64,000 nucleotides of DNA, from NCBI RefSeq assembly GCF_029407905.1, contig NC_073643.1, positions 36,242,501 to 36,306,500 of the forward strand, given 5' to 3'. This document shows, one piece after another, positions 44,104 to 56,080 of this stretch; positions within the stretch are counted from its first letter, which is position 1; the number at the start of each line of letters is the position of its first letter. Source of the DNA: Bubalus kerabau (taxonomy: Eukaryota > Chordata > Mammalia > Artiodactyla > Bovidae). The notes under the pieces are model-generated. The model was not told where the DNA came from. It saw nothing but the letters and a program-made list of their open reading frames with translations, and made no database searches. A program made the translations under genes and the position numbers.

Positions 44104-44453
44104 AAAGATGGTAATGATGACACTATATGCAAGACTGCAAAAGAGACACAGATGTAAAGAACAGACTTTTGGACTCTGTGGGGAAAGGCAAGGGTGGGAT
44201 GATTTGAGACAATAGCATTGAAACATGTATATTATAATATGTGAAATAGTTTCAGTCCATGAGACAGTGTGCTCAGGGCTGGTGTACTGGGATGACCCAG
44301 AGGGATGGGATGGGGAGGGCGGTGGGAGGGAGGGTCAGGATGGGGAACACATGTACACCCATGGCTGATTCATGTGAATGTATGGCAAAACCCACCACAA
44401 TATTGTAAAGTAATTAGCCTCCAATTAAAATAAAATTTTAAAAAACAGCCAAT

Positions 44454-46320
44454 ATACCCACAATTTAAAAACTTTTGTTGAAACGTTTAATGTGTTTCCT
44501 GCTTGCAGTTTATTGTGTATTTTATTACTTGTAATTCACATATACATTTAACTTTTATTCTGGTTTTTTTTTTTCCCTCTTTACGTTAGTTGTAAGTGGT
44601 TTGTTTTTTGTTGGTTTTTTTTTTTTTCATTTTGCTTCCTGGTCTTTATAACTACCATTGATGCTAACTACTTATTTTCCAGAAGTGGACATACCACATC
44701 TTACTTTACATTTCCTCTATTTGCCATTCAATTTGTATTCATTTCTTTGCTATAATGTGAGTGAATCAAAAAACAGCTTTGTATATGTACATTTTCTTAT
44801 TATAGGGGTTATTTCTTCCACCAATTGGTAAAAAGGAAGTGTTAACACTGTGTCAAATACTATGAAACATTTTCTAATGTTGGTGAATTTTGCCAAATTT
44901 CCTTCCATAAGAGTTTCTCTGTCATTTTGTTAAGTATTGTGTAGCCAAGTATTAATAGCTCTCCACTGTTATGTCCACAGGATTTTCTGCAGACCCCAAA
45001 TGTGCAAATTTACCCTAAGCCTTTGAGAAATTGGCCATGTGCCATAAGAGGATGAGAGCAAGCATGAAATTGGTTATAAACAGGTGCATTGCACAATTGA
45101 TTATCCAAGCCTCTGTCTCTTCTGTAATTAATCATAGGCTCTTTACAAGAGTTGTGTTGCAGAGAAACCCCCCCACTTACAGAGCCAGGAAGGCACCTGG
45201 TATTGGGATAGAGGATAAAGACAAGCAGAGGCAGAGAAAACAGAATGTCATTTCAGAGCAAGTCTGTTCCTGTGGGCGTGGGGACTTCACATCATGGAAG
45301 TACCCTGAACTGCTTCCTGTCTGAGAATTTAAATCATCAGACTACACACGTAGTCTTTTAGGGGGCTCTGTAATTGCTGAGGGGACCAGTTTCCCGGGCC
45401 AGGTCCATTAGATGTTGTAAGTAAATTTTGGGAAACGGCCATGCAACCCTCACCAAGGGTTTTCTATAGGGTACTTTCATAAAAGTAGAATTTGGTTATT
45501 GGCCCAAGGATACCACCTAGCCATAGCCAGGCATGTTATATGGGAGCCCATAGACTTCTTTCAGGCTAAGAAAGAAGGTGATTTTCTTCTTATGATGCGA
45601 AACTGAGTCTAAGACCCAGTTCTAGGTGGTCCACCAGAAACAAATGGTGATGTTGAATTGAACAGCTGGCATCTTTTGCAACATGAACTCTCAGTGAGAC
45701 AAGCTTAAAGCAAATCACCAGCTGGCATAGCATTCTAATTTCTGACAGATGTATTAATCACAAGTTTTTATTTCCATAGGCCTACACCCTCACCTCACTC
45801 CTGCATCCATAATTTATGTGCTTAATTCATAGTTCACATTGGTGAAATATACAGGGTGGATTTAGAATTTAGAATTGGAGTTTCTCAATCTTTAAAGTCA
45901 TTACATTCTCATGTGTTTTTAATACTCAGTCCAGAAAAAGTCTGTATTTCTACCATTAATATGTCACTCTTTCCTTTTCCTCAGAGTTTGAAAGATCTGT
46001 CCTCATATTTTTCTTAGCATTACAGCTTTTTTGAGAAGATTCCTGTAATTCATCCATTAATTCCCATTGTTTATGAAGTGTCTTGTCCATCATTCCTCAT
46101 GTTTTCAGAATCTACATTGAATCTACACCTTTGTATATATTTGAATTTCTTCTCCAACAGTCCTTTTCTATAGCTTTTTTCTTTTTCACTTTGAACTTTT
46201 TCATATCTATGTTTCATATCTGCCAACATAGAATTCTTTTCAAACTCTAATATTATAGTAGTAATCACTATAGTAATATTTTTAAGACACCTCAACTTAT
46301 ATTTTATTCATTTATTGCCC
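44454..46320. other. No gene recognised
   Basis: T-rich runs at 44565-44574 and 44620-44629. The plus-strand frame at 45031-45324 (97 codons) is Arg/Lys-rich with no motif. No repeat was recognised. Confidence 0.5.
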
Positions 46321-46790
46321 TTTTTTATCATGTACTTTCTTTGTTCCCTGCATGTTGCTGAGCACTGAGGAGCCAGTGGTGAACAAAAAGTAATTGTCTC
46401 CCTGTTTTCATGAAATTCATTGTCTTGTAGAGGTGCCAGATAAGTAGATAAGAATAAGATTTTTTAAAAATTGTAACTACCATAAATATTCTGAAGAAGA
46501 GGTAAAGGATGCTGGGAGGGTGTTTGAAAGGAGGATGTAATCTGGTTTGAAAAGTCAGGGAAGTGAGTTTGAGAAAGTGACACTGAACTGAGACAGAAAG
46601 GATAAATAGGGGTTACTTTTGTGAGTGAGGGAGGGGAAGGAGATAAGAATGTTCCATACGGAGGGAAGAGTATGTGCAAATCTTATCATGGGAGCAGAGA
46701 GTGTCCATGACTCTGAACAAAGGCCACTGTGACTGAAATACTTGAGGAGGGGGAGTGTGATAAGAGGTAAAGTTGGTGAAGAAAGCAGTG
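46321..46790 (+). repeat. Ancient mammalian repeat relic, unnamed
   Basis: An ordered match to a known type of pan-mammalian sequence: ttgctgagcactgaggagcc, gtgaacaaaaagtaattgtctccc, cttgtagaggtgcc, agtgagtttgagaaagtgacac, gagggaggggaaggag, gtatgtgcaaatcttatc. I recognise the shared order with other copies in this window (7160-7262, 8860-8960, 48355-48560, 50600-50661 with 50877-51120) but do not assign a family name; L2/L3-like is possible. Confidence 0.45.
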
Positions 46791-47039
46791 GCCATATTAA
46801 TATTTATCTTCATCCTAGGAGCAGTTACATTAATTTCAGTTATCACTGTCTTAGAGCAGCAAATGTTGATCATTTATAACCATTAGGCTCATTATCTCTG
46901 TTATCCATTGTGCAGTATCCAACAAGTCTGAATTCAAATACCTGTATGGCCTAGTGGAGTTACTGGTGTTATTCTGGCTGTTGGCATGTGATCTTTCTCG
47001 CCCTTGATTTTGAAAGTATTATTTTAAAGTACCCAATAA

Positions 47040-47160
47040 TGCTTTCTGATTCTGTATTTTCTCTACCTAATCATCTGTCCTAGTGGTCCCTGGCACAGTG
47101 CTTCATGCTTAGCCAGTGATCAGTAGATGCTTGCAGGGTGGTGAGGGAGAAAGAATGAGC
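47040..47160 (+). mobile_element. L2-like 3' terminus, old
   Basis: ctggcacagtgcttcatgctt followed by cagtagatgcttgcagggtgg resembles the L2/MIR terminal segment in the usual order. Weak and short. Confidence 0.4.
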
Positions 47161-47346
47161 TTGAGGTTGCCAGAGGCCTTCTAGAATGCAAAATGCAAAG
47201 GCCTCTCAAGGAGTCATTGAGAGAGCCATGTGCTAGTATCTCACAAATTTCTTTCTTTCTTTAAAAAAAAACAAAAACACTTTTATTTAGAAAAGCTGAA
47301 ATGATTGTATGCTAATTTGAACAGCGAGGTTGTTTAAGAAAAGACC

Positions 47347-47474
47347 TTTTTTTGTTTTTGTTTTTTTGACTGCACCTCAAGACTTGTGGAATTCTAGTTC
47401 CCTGACCAGGGATCAAACTCAGGCCTCAGCAGTGAAAGTTCAGAGTCCTAATGACTGGCCCACCAAGAATTCCC
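47347..47474 (-). mobile_element. CHR-type SINE (tRNA-derived, cetartiodactyl)
   Basis: Antisense: T-rich tail, ctgcacctcaagacttgtgg, ctagttccctgaccagggatc, aactcaggcctcagcagtg, then degraded tRNA-like head ending accaagaattccc. The CCCTGACCAGGGATC palindrome is the family signature. Diverged. Confidence 0.75.
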
Positions 47475-48354
47475 AAGAAAATTCAATTTTTTTATATCCT
47501 CCAAGAGTTGGAGTCCACTGAGTATGCTTTGTTCTTTCTTCAGTCCTGGGGGAAAACAACTGATTTTTCAAATAGTAATTTGTTCCTCCCTTTGCCATGT
47601 TTAAAATTCTTATGATTCCTCAGACAGTGCCTTCTGGAAAAAGCTTTCCTCTTCTACCCTGGCCAGCCCCAGTGGGTTCACCTTTACATGCTCTGGGACT
47701 CTGACAGGAGGTAAGATGCATGAATGTTTCTTCACTGGGAACAAATTTGTGATGCAAGAAAAGAGAAAGAGAGTGGATCTATGAACACTCTTTCAAATTG
47801 AAGCATATTTCCCTCTAAATTATTACTTCTTCTTCAGTTGACTTCTGCTTTCTAAAATGATTCCCCTCTTTTCAAACCCTCTATGTTGCCATTATCTGGG
47901 TTAGGTGTTGACCGATGTAATCAGTTGACAGTACACCAACCTGATTTGAACATACCTCCTGTCATAAGAATGTGAAACTGTGAAACATCAAACAGCATTG
48001 TGATAGATCATTCACTCCTGTGTTGGAGATAATTGTTTCCTCAGAGTAGTAGAAGGCTTTATAATAACTTGGCTAAAACCCAAGAAGCTCGTTAGGTTCA
48101 TTTCAGATCTGCAGAGCTTCACAGAACGGTTTCAGTGTACAGGATACTGTCATATGTGACAAGCCAACAGGTACTATTCCAGTCCTCACAAATCCCATGC
48201 ACAAATGTAATTATCATTCAAAGCAGATCTGGTATTTACTATAGTAATCAAACACATGGAAAGCTTTGGGAATGAATGTGAAAGAACTCTGTAGAGAAGG
48301 TTAACAGTTGGTGTCTTATGTTTTGACCTAATTTGTTTAAGCAACTACATCTGT
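47475..48354. other. No gene recognised
   Basis: No open frame over 60 codons with a motif; no repeat was recognised. Confidence 0.5.
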
Positions 48355-48560
48355 TGAGGGCCAAGTCCTGTGCTGGGTGCTGGAAATAGGAAGATGGGAA
48401 ATTTCTTGCCCTTGAGAAGCTCTCAAGCTAGTGATGAAGACATAAATAGATCAGTGTCATAAAATGTGGCAACTGTAGCATTAGAGGTACGTGTGTAATT
48501 GTAAAGAAGCACAAAGGAGGAGGAATGGAGCCTGGAGTAGAGCTAAGGTCATTTCTCAAT
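48355..48560 (+). repeat. Ancient mammalian repeat relic, unnamed
   Basis: ggccaagtcctgtgctgggtg, ttgcccttgagaagctctcaag, then catttaat-like decayed tail. Same type as 46321-46790 and 7160-7262. Confidence 0.4.
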
Positions 48561-48680
48561 ATAGTTATTAGGAACTGGATCCTAAAAAATGAATGGATAA
48601 GGGACAGGACATTCCGGGGTCCAGCCCCGGCTGATCCAGGGTATTCGAAGTGGGGACGGCGTCGGCAACCTACTTAATTA

Positions 48681-48686
48681 TTTATT
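48681..48686 (-). promoter_or_regulatory. Polyadenylation signal of the ERVK-type LTR
   Basis: On the minus strand aataaa within gatgaataaataatt, close to the end of the LTR. Another aataaa occurs shortly downstream of the TATA box on the same strand. Confidence 0.5.
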
Positions 48687-49015
48687 CATCAAAGATATAA
48701 AGAGTAATAGAATGAGGATAGCTCAGTAGGAAAATTCAGTGGAGAAAAGAGGCTGAGTAGCTTGGTTTACGTGGGAGACCAATAAAACTTCAAGAAAAGA
48801 AGTTTGCACCACTTACGTAGGCCACAGGCGTCCTTCCATTCTCCCGAAGGAGAGGAGACACTGAGGCCTCCCCAGTCGGATCTTAGAAGCCCAGGCATAA
48901 TTAGTAAGCATGGTGGGTTCCACGCTCCAGATGGAGACTCAGCCAGAGTGAGAGAGAGACATGGGGAGACCAGTCTTTCGAGGAACTGACCCCAATTCTT
49001 TATTTTCCATGGTCT

Positions 49016-49025
49016 ACTTTTATAC
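49016..49025 (-). promoter_or_regulatory. TATA box of the ERVK-type LTR
   Basis: On the minus strand gtataaaagt. It lies in the middle of the LTR, in the position expected for U3, and would direct transcription leftward toward 48612. Activity is not known. Confidence 0.6.
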
Positions 49026-49896
49026 ACTGAGATATTATGCAAAAGTCACGTGGGGTCAGCAGTCCTGACTTTTATCAAACTCAGGTGCTTCATACAAATG
49101 TATACAGAGGTCTTGGGGGTGTTACATCATCTTCTGGCCAGGGGGCCTGCTGACAATTTATGACCCTCTCCTTGTGACAGCGGTCAGTCAACCAGGACAC
49201 TTATTTCTCCAAGGGTGATTATTCTTAAAACAGACGCCACCCAAATAAAGTTACATTCCTATAGGGTGAGGGTGTAGTGGGTTTTAGTTAAGGAAAGAAT
49301 TTACTTAGCCTAAGGTCTAACATGATTAATATCAAAGGTTAATACTTATTTCTTCTATATATTTATTAATGTGTGTAAGGGCAGGGGATATGGAGACTTA
49401 GCAACAAACATTGGCTCAACAAATGAAAAACCCTTCATCAATACAATTTCTAATCAGCCCATTATACTTATACTAATAGTTTTCTAACTTTTCTAAGGAA
49501 CCTGTTTTTAAAAGGTTTAAAGCATCTCGTGCCTCTCACAGTTGGGAGACTGTGAGCAATCACATGTGGCCGGACAAGCCTGTCAGGCAGGCTAGAGAAC
49601 CTTCAGAGGAGTTTGTAGGTTGAAACACTCCTATCACGCCCAGGAATTATTATTAACTGGAGCTCTAAGTTAACTCCTTCTCCGAAAGAGGTGGTGGGGG
49701 ACAGCCCCCCGTAAAGTCAGAGGTGTAGGTGAGAGCACAAAGTAGTAAAGTAGGCAGGCTCTGGTTATGGGGGTAGATGCTCGAGAATTTCCAGGGGGAC
49801 TCCTGAGGCTCGATCCCGCCTTTGCGTATGTTGAGCCTCCTTCCTCATGACCTTTGCCATGGGCGGAGTGCCTCACGCTGGCCCCCAACAAGAACA

Positions 49897-50454
49897 GGTC
49901 TCGACAAGGACACCGAGAGCAGTGGGAAGTGAGTGTGTAAAGACACAAAGGAGTAGAAATTGTCTTGTTTGAGGAATGACTAGTCATTCTGCATTCCAGA
50001 ACTACCCTCTTCCAGCAGGAGGAAATGCTAAACAAGTTGTTTGTAGGAAAGTTGTAAGCAGACCTAAGAAATTTGGATATTATATATTATGTGTCATTGA
50101 AAATTTCAGCCAGTGTCATGATCAAATACACTTTAGAAGAAGCACAAAAGAGAGGGATCTGGAGGCAGGAGACCAAAATGGGAGGCACATGCTGTGACCA
50201 AGCAAGAGGTGAGGGCAGGGCTAAAGTTAGAGGGGCACTGTTGCTGCCCACCTGTCTCAATATCCCATGCAGGAAGAAGAGAGAAAGGTGTTCTGCTGTT
50301 TTACTCTTTCTGAACTGGCTGCCATAATATATAAATTTAGAATGTAACATGTGTTAGATTGCTCAGAGATTTGATCAGTATTGTTAAATTGAACTGAGTT
50401 AATTTTCTAAAGGAAACAAAATCAAACACAACTAATCATGGATATCAAGATTTT
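49897..50454. other. No gene recognised
   Basis: Overlapping frames of 73-87 codons on both strands (50073-50350) share no motif. No firm repeat. Confidence 0.5.
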
Positions 50455-50588
50455 CAGTTCTCATCTGCAAAATGGGGATAATTGTAGGACCTTCCTTGTA
50501 GGGCTGACCTGAGATAATGTCTGCCAAGCATCTGACTCTGTGCTGACCCACAGTAAACACACAGTAAGTGTTATTTACCATTACTAAT
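50455..50588 (+). mobile_element. MIR SINE, 3' half
   Basis: cagttctcatctgcaaaatgg is the typical MIR core (CTCATCTGTAAAATGGGGATAA type), then cttgtagggctgacctgag, and the terminus acagtaagtgttatttacc. Confidence 0.7.
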
Positions 50589-50661
50589 GGAGAGTTAATA
50601 AGCATCTAGTCTGAGCCATTGAATACTGAACCAGACAATAGCGATAAAGTCATGAAGAGAA

Positions 50662-50865
50662 TGGGGCTTCCCATGTGGCTCAATGGTAAGGAATCCATCT
50701 GCCAAGCAGGAGACCCAGTTTTGGTTGCTGGGTTGGGAAGATTACCCTGGAAAAGGAAATGGCAACCCACTCCAGTATTCCTGCCTGGGAAAATCCCATG
50801 GACAGACATGGGGTTTTGTTCTTGGTGGGCTATAGTCCAACAACTTAGCAACTAAACAACAGAAG
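50662..50865 (+). mobile_element. Bov-tA SINE inside an ancient repeat
   Basis: Head tggggcttcccatgtggctc, internal region aagcaggagacccagttttgg, body ggaaatggcaacccactccag, tail about gctatagtccaacaacttagc with a degraded end. Exact 11-bp direct repeats catgaagagaa at 50651-50661 and 50866-50876. Confidence 0.93.
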
Positions 50866-50876
50866 CATGAAGAGAA

Positions 50877-51124
50877 CAGAGACCTACTCTTCTTAGTCTC
50901 ATAGTCTACCTGGAGAAAACAGTACATTAAGAAATTATTACAAGAATGGGACAAGTTGAAATGAAGGGTATGGGGAAGGTGTTAGAAGTTACACAAAAGA
51001 ATGTTCACCCTCTGACTAGAAGGACAAGGTGTAAGAGTTTTGGGAGAAAAGGCCATTTGCACCTGAGCACAAAGACTACATGAAAGGTATCCCAAGCAGT
51101 TGAACAGAGCCTTTGTACCCAAAG
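50877..51124. other. Ancient repeat remainder, no gene
   Basis: Continues the ancient unnamed repeat interrupted by the SINE (gacctactcttcttagtctc; gaaggtattcccaagcag). No open frame. Confidence 0.4.
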
Positions 51125-51290
51125 CAGATTCTTTGAACCAGCAGCATCAGAATCAGCAGCATTTGGAATGTGTCATTAATATAAATGCAGATTCTTGGAG
51201 CCCACCCACACCACACCTAGAATCTGCATTTTAGCAAAAACTCAGGTGACTTGTGTCTATGTTAAAGCTTGAGAAGCAGTACAGAGATGT
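51125..51290 (+). mobile_element. MER5A-type hAT-Charlie element
   Basis: tctttgaaccagcagcatcagaatc, gcagattcttggagcccaccc, aatctgcattttagc, ctcaggtgacttgtg, ttaaagcttgagaagcagtac. This order matches MER5A. Both terminal repeats are decayed (start ttgaaccagcag; end agcttgagaagcagt), and no transposase is encoded. Confidence 0.75.
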
Positions 51291-51639
51291 AGTCGTGAAA
51301 ATTAACTTGATCACTATAGAATGTGTTATTTGCTGAATCCAAATGACTTATTTTAAAAATTAAAATATAATGGGTTAAAAATTGGTATTTTTCCTTTCAT
51401 AATTAATTTTTGAACTAGATTACATTTCAAAAGGAACTTGTAGCCTAACTAACCAATGGATCAGAGAAGTTTCCAGGGAAATTAGAAAATCCTTAGATGG
51501 ATGAAAATAAAAAATAACTTATTCAACTTCTGGAAGACTGCTAAAAGAGTTCCTAAACTATAACACAGGCATTTATTATAGCTGTAAATGCCTATATTAT
51601 AAGAGAAGAAAGGTCACAAGTCAGTAACATAACTTTCCG
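51291..51639. other. No gene recognised
   Basis: A/T-rich sequence with no firm repeat or frame. Confidence 0.5.
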
Positions 51640-51868
51640 TATTAAGACACTGTGGGGAAAAAAGAGCTAACTAAACCTAGACCTAGCAAAAAGAAGGAAA
51701 TTATGAAGAATAGAATGAAAATTAATTTTAAAAAGAATAGAAAAACAATATAAAAATTGTTGAAACAAAAATTTGATTCTTTGAAAAGATCTATAAAATT
51801 GATGTGTCTTTTGCTGGAATGATCAGAATGATCAGCAAAAGAGAGAAGACTCAAATTTCTAAAATAAG

Positions 51869-51914
51869 GGATGGTCGCAGAGAGTCAGATGACTAAGCCA
51901 TTAAGCACAGCACA
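51869..51914 (+). mobile_element. Short Bov-tA 3' tail (about 45 bp)
   Basis: tcgcagagagtcagatgactaag followed by ccattaagcacagcacagg is the terminal part of a Bov-tA3-like SINE. It is 5'-truncated to the tail only and lies in the old L1. Confidence 0.7.
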
Positions 51915-52847
51915 GGAATGATCAGTAAAGTTCAGGGAACACAGTAAGTATATAATATGTAAAATGTTAAATAAGTGAATGAAAAATGAGGTACCATAAA
52001 AATTAAGCTAATTAATGCTATTATAATATTAGAGTTTTAAAATGATTCTATGTTATCAGATGGATGTGAAAATTTGAAGTAAATGAAAGAAAAATTCTGT
52101 GGGACAGGATTATTGGAGAAAAACCTCAGATAAATATATTCCGGGATGTAGATCCTTGTTAATGTGCAGAAGATTTAACATTATTAAGATGACAACATTA
52201 TCCAAACTGATTTTCAGATTCAACAGAATTTTTATAAAAATCCCAACTGGATTTGTTTTTTACATAAATTGAAAAACTCAACTTAAAATGAAAAAGACTC
52301 AGAATACCCAAACAATCTTGAAAAAGAACAAAACTGTTGAAGTAATACTTGCCAATTTCAAAACTTACTACAAAGCTACAGTAGTGTGGTACTGGCTTAA
52401 GGATAGACATAGAACAATAAAATAGAATTGAGAGTCCAGAAAGAAATCTTATATGTATGGTCAGTTGATTTTTGTTATGAGTGCTAAGATAATTCAACAG
52501 GAAAAAAAAAGTCTTTGTAAGAAAGGGTTCTGGGACAACTGTATATTCACATACAAAAATATGACATTGGACCCCTTCCAAAATGAACTCAAAGTGGATT
52601 CTTGACCAAGATATAAGAACAAAAAGTGTTATAAGAAAATTTAGGAGTTAACCTTCACAACCTCGGATCAGGTGGTTTATTTGACATGACATTAAAAGTA
52701 CAACTGACAAGAAAAAAAAAAGATAAACTGGACTTCATTAAAATTAATTTTTGCACATCAAAGGGCACTTATTTAAAAAGTGAAAAAACAATCCAGAAAA
52801 GGACATAATATACTTATAAATTTTACACATATAAAAAATGATCAGAG

Positions 52848-53195
52848 GGGATTCCATGGTGTCTCAGTGGTAAAGAATCTGCCCGCCAGTGCAGGAGACA
52901 CAGGTTCAATTCCTGGTCCAAAAGGATGTCTCATGCCATGGAGCACCTAAGCCTGCACACCACAACTAATGAACCTATGTTCTAGAGCCCAGAAATCATA
53001 ACTATTGAGTCCACACACAGCAACTGCTGAAGCCCTCGTGCCCTACAGCCATGCTCTGTAACAAGAGAAGCCACTGCAATGAAAAGCCTATGCACTACAA
53101 CAAAGAGTAGCCCCCACTTGCTACAACAGGAGAAAAGCTGGCACAGCAATGAAGACCCAGCACAGCCAAAATTAAACAAATAGAATTATTTTTAC
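52848..53195 (+). mobile_element. CHR-type SINE, full-length, nested in L1
   Basis: Head gggattccatggtgtctcagtgg, internal ccgccagtgcaggagacac, long body (catgccatggagcacctaagc; cacacagcaactgctgaag; aagcctatgcactacaac; caatgaagacccagcac), A-rich end. Exact 10-bp direct repeats atgatcagag at 52838-52847 and 53196-53205. Repeated phrases (aagccactgcaatgaaaagcc) show the family's internal duplications. The 65-codon minus-strand frame is a by-product. Confidence 0.93.
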
Positions 53196-54303
53196 ATGAT
53201 CAGAGTAGATAATGATTTTTTTAGTGATCATAGGTAAATATTTTAAAAATAATTTTTAAATGATCATAGGTAGATAATAGTAAACGTTGATAAGAATGGG
53301 GAGAAATTGGAGCCCTCATACTTTGCTGATAAGGATATACAGTGGTATAGCCACTTTGAAAAACTTTTCTGAGTTTGTTTTTTAAAAAACAGCCTGTTCC
53401 TCAAAATATTAGAAATGGAGTGACCATGTAACCCAGCAATTCCATTCCTGGGTATATACCCAAGATAATTAAAACATATTTGTGAACAGATACTTGCAAA
53501 TGAATAATTATAGGAGAATTATTCATTATAGCCAAGAATCAGAAACAGTTCAAAAGCTGTTCAGTTGATAAATAGGTAAACAAAATGTCATCTATCCTAG
53601 AATGAAATATTATTCAACAGTACAAAGGAATGGTGTGCTGACACATTAAGATCACAAAAGTATCTTGATCAGTACCACTGGCACTACATCATGAATAAAC
53701 CTTAAAAGTATTTTAAAGAACCTTTTACAGAAGTTATAAAAGAGCTAGTCACAAAGACTACATACTGTATGACTCCATTTATATGAAATGTCCAGAATAG
53801 ATATATCTATGAAGTGGGGATAGATTAATAGTTACCAAGGGCTAGGAGAGACTGGGGAAAATGAATGACATCTAATGAGTTTGGGATTTCTTTGGGATGA
53901 CGGAAATATTCTAATATTGATTGTGCCGATGATTGCAGAGCTGTAATATGCTAAACACCATTGAATTACTATATACGTCATTTGAACAAATTGTATGATA
54001 TGTATTATAGCTGCATAAAGCTGTTTTTTAGAAATACATCTATATGAAATAAGTTATTATTTTGATGTCTGTGAACCTCTAGTCTAGAGCTATCTGTCCA
54101 GTCTAGGCTAGTGGCTACCATATTAGTGCAGATAGAAAACATTTTCCTTCTAGGAAGGTGTTACAGAAGTACTGGTCTGGAGCACACACTGTAGAGTATT
54201 CACCAGATCCATGAAAACCCAAACATGGAGGATAGGAAACTTTGAGGATACTTGAGTCTTTTTCTGGAAAGAGGTGCATGGCTTTCAAAGAAGTTAAGTA
54301 CCA

Positions 54304-54476
54304 AAGTCAGGAGATGCAGTTTCAATCTCTGGGTCAGAAAGATCCCCTGAAGAAGAAAATGGCAACCCACTGCAGTATTCTTGCCTGGAGAATCCCATGG
54401 ACAGAGAAGCCTGGCAGGATGTCATGGAAGCCATGGAGTCGCAAGTAGTTGGACACGACTGAGCACACATACACAC
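54304..54476 (+). mobile_element. Bov-tA SINE, 5'-truncated and diverged
   Basis: Starts aagtcaggagatgcagtttc, missing the first part of the tRNA-like head; body ggcaacccactgcagtattc, tail ggacacgactgagcacac. Exact 8-bp direct repeats aagtacca at 54296-54303 and 54477-54484. Confidence 0.92.
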
Positions 54477-54484
54477 AAGTACCA

Positions 54485-56074
54485 TTGTGAACATAGCATT
54501 TTCTTATATCCCTGAACTGAACTAGTAAAATATCAAAGTAATTTCCTACTAGTCTTGTACTGCAGTGAAATTTTGTTTTATTTGAGAGCCTGAGTTTACT
54601 AGATATTGAAGAATCTAGAGCATAATTTTGTTAAATCTGCATTGCTTTTACCTGAAAAACCAAAGATTCCATTAAAATCTCCTTAAAGTATTATTTCTCT
54701 CTTCATAGAAATGATTATCACAAAAAGCAGTAAAAATTATGCCAGAGGCAGTTCTTAGTGTGGGTCAGATGGACATCAATCCATGAAAGAAAGTGAAAAC
54801 AAAGGTCATATTGAATTTGATCTGACAAGAAGGTCATCAGAGTGATGAGTGATAATGATGAGAACAGGCACAGTGGTGGAGGGCCCCAGCATGGACAACT
54901 GGAGGAATCTCTGACTGCATTCAGGAGGTGTAAGTGCCTGAGCAAAGCCCCTCTTTAGAGTCTCATGCTCTAGAATGAAGGTGAATCCTGGGGTATCCCT
55001 GAGAAAGGTCATGGCAAATCACACATTTTTGTGGAGATGCAAAACATAAAACTGGAACTCTTTGATTTCATCTGGCATCCAATTCAACCACCAGCTTGGC
55101 TGAAAAAAATTGAAATCTGCCCTCACAGCTGTCCCTACCAGTGTTTCTAAAATATCAACACCTGGCATCCCACAGTTGCTCTCTCAACGAGGAATTGTTG
55201 CTTTGACTAAATGACTAAAGCACGGCCACACCAAGCACATGTGACAGTGGCTGACAAATGGCTTATGTCAAGTTCTCTGGAGATAAATATGTAACCCCTC
55301 CTGAGTAGACAGCACAGATGGATCCTCATACAGGGTCAGTCTCTAGTCCAGGCCAGCGGTGGTTGCTGTCTGAAAAGATTTCTGCTTAGGTCACATACCT
55401 CTAGCTTTTACCTCTCAATGACAGGGAGCCACTATTTCTGATGGCAACCTTCCTTCCCTCTAAATCATACCCCCAAGAAGACCCAGACAATCAGATCAGA
55501 TTTGCAGTCACCAGGTTTGCCAGTGGCATCAGGTATCATGTACATACACAGTAGTATCAACAATTCCTAACAATGCCATTTAAAGGGGTAAAAATGCTTT
55601 TTTCCTTTTGGCATAATACTCAGTTAATATTTCAAAGTTCTCAAGAAACCACTGTCTGCCTTCTTTTTACTTCAGATTCTTCTTTAATCGGTTAACATGG
55701 CAGAGAAGTTGAAAAGATGAACTATAAGACACTTAGATGTGAACCTGAATTTGCCACTCTAGCTATGTGACCCTGGACACAGACTCTGTTATTCTGAGTC
55801 TGTTTTTTAATCAGGAAAAATTGAATAGTAATAGGTGCTATTTTAAAGGGCAATAGAATCAAATGCTGTGATTTAAGTACGATTCACAACAGTCCCTGGC
55901 TCAGTGTCAGAGCTCTGGAGTTGACAAGCTGAAGTTTGTCAGCTAATCAATTTCCATATATTACCTTATTTAATCTTAATCTAAACCTTAATACCAATGG
56001 CTAAATTCAGAATTATTGAGCAAAGAATGTCTTCTGATGTTATTTTTGAAAGAAAAACCATATTAATATAGAGA
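54485..56074. other. No gene recognised; one MIR relic
   Basis: A minus-strand frame at 54806-55012 and neighbours up to 75 codons have no recognised domain. A MIR relic lies at 55733-55912. I also see no conserved exon or repeat in 54500-55700. Confidence 0.5.
55733..55912 (+). mobile_element. MIR SINE
   Basis: aacctgaatttgccactctagc, tatgtgaccctggacac, ctgagtctgttttttaatcagg, aataggtgctat, and the terminus ccctggctcagtg. Diverged. Confidence 0.65.
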
Positions 56075-56080
56075 TATGTA

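Larger units (their letters stand above)
35846..44446 (+). mobile_element. Full-length bovine-type L1, decayed
   Basis: It starts with gggggcagtgttaaggtgg (L1 5' end), has a long 5'UTR, ORF1 (39335-40260), ORF2 (about 40330-44103), a 3'UTR with gtgtgctcagggctggtgta and ccagagggatgggatgggg, and a tail ttaaaataaaattttaaaaaa. Flanking direct repeats agccaat lie at 35839-35845 and 44447-44453, within longer similar flanks. A Bov-tA (36371-36582), a Bov-A2 (37345-37623) and a copied segment (38213-38432) interrupt the 5'UTR. ORFs carry stops and frameshifts, so it cannot move. Confidence 0.96.
48612..49890 (-). mobile_element. Solo ERVK-type LTR, minus strand
   Basis: On the minus strand the LTR begins TGTTGGGGGCCAGCGTGAGG and ends at a GGACCCCGGAA terminus, where the usual terminal CA appears mutated (plus strand ttccggggtcc). 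Length about 1.28 kb. Flanks aggaca (48606-48611) and agaaca (49891-49896) match at five of six positions, as expected for the 6-bp duplication of class II (ERVK) elements. TATA (minus gtataaaag) and AATAAA signals are recognisable. No gag, pro, pol or env sequence lies beside it, so it is a solo LTR. Confidence 0.85.
51640..54035 (+). mobile_element. Old L1, ORF2 to 3'UTR, with nested SINEs
   Basis: Sense order: gagctaactaaacctagacc, tctttgaaaagatctataaaattg (ORF2 EN-RT linker), jump to ttattaagatgacaacattatcc and cttactacaaagctacagtag, ggtcagttgatttttg, cacatcaaagggcac, then after a CHR insertion gaatggggagaaattggagcc, ggtatatacccaaga, gaagtggggatagattaatag, and the 3' end. Nested are a short Bov-tA tail (51869-51914) and a CHR SINE (52848-53195). 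The frame is heavily broken. Confidence 0.85.
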
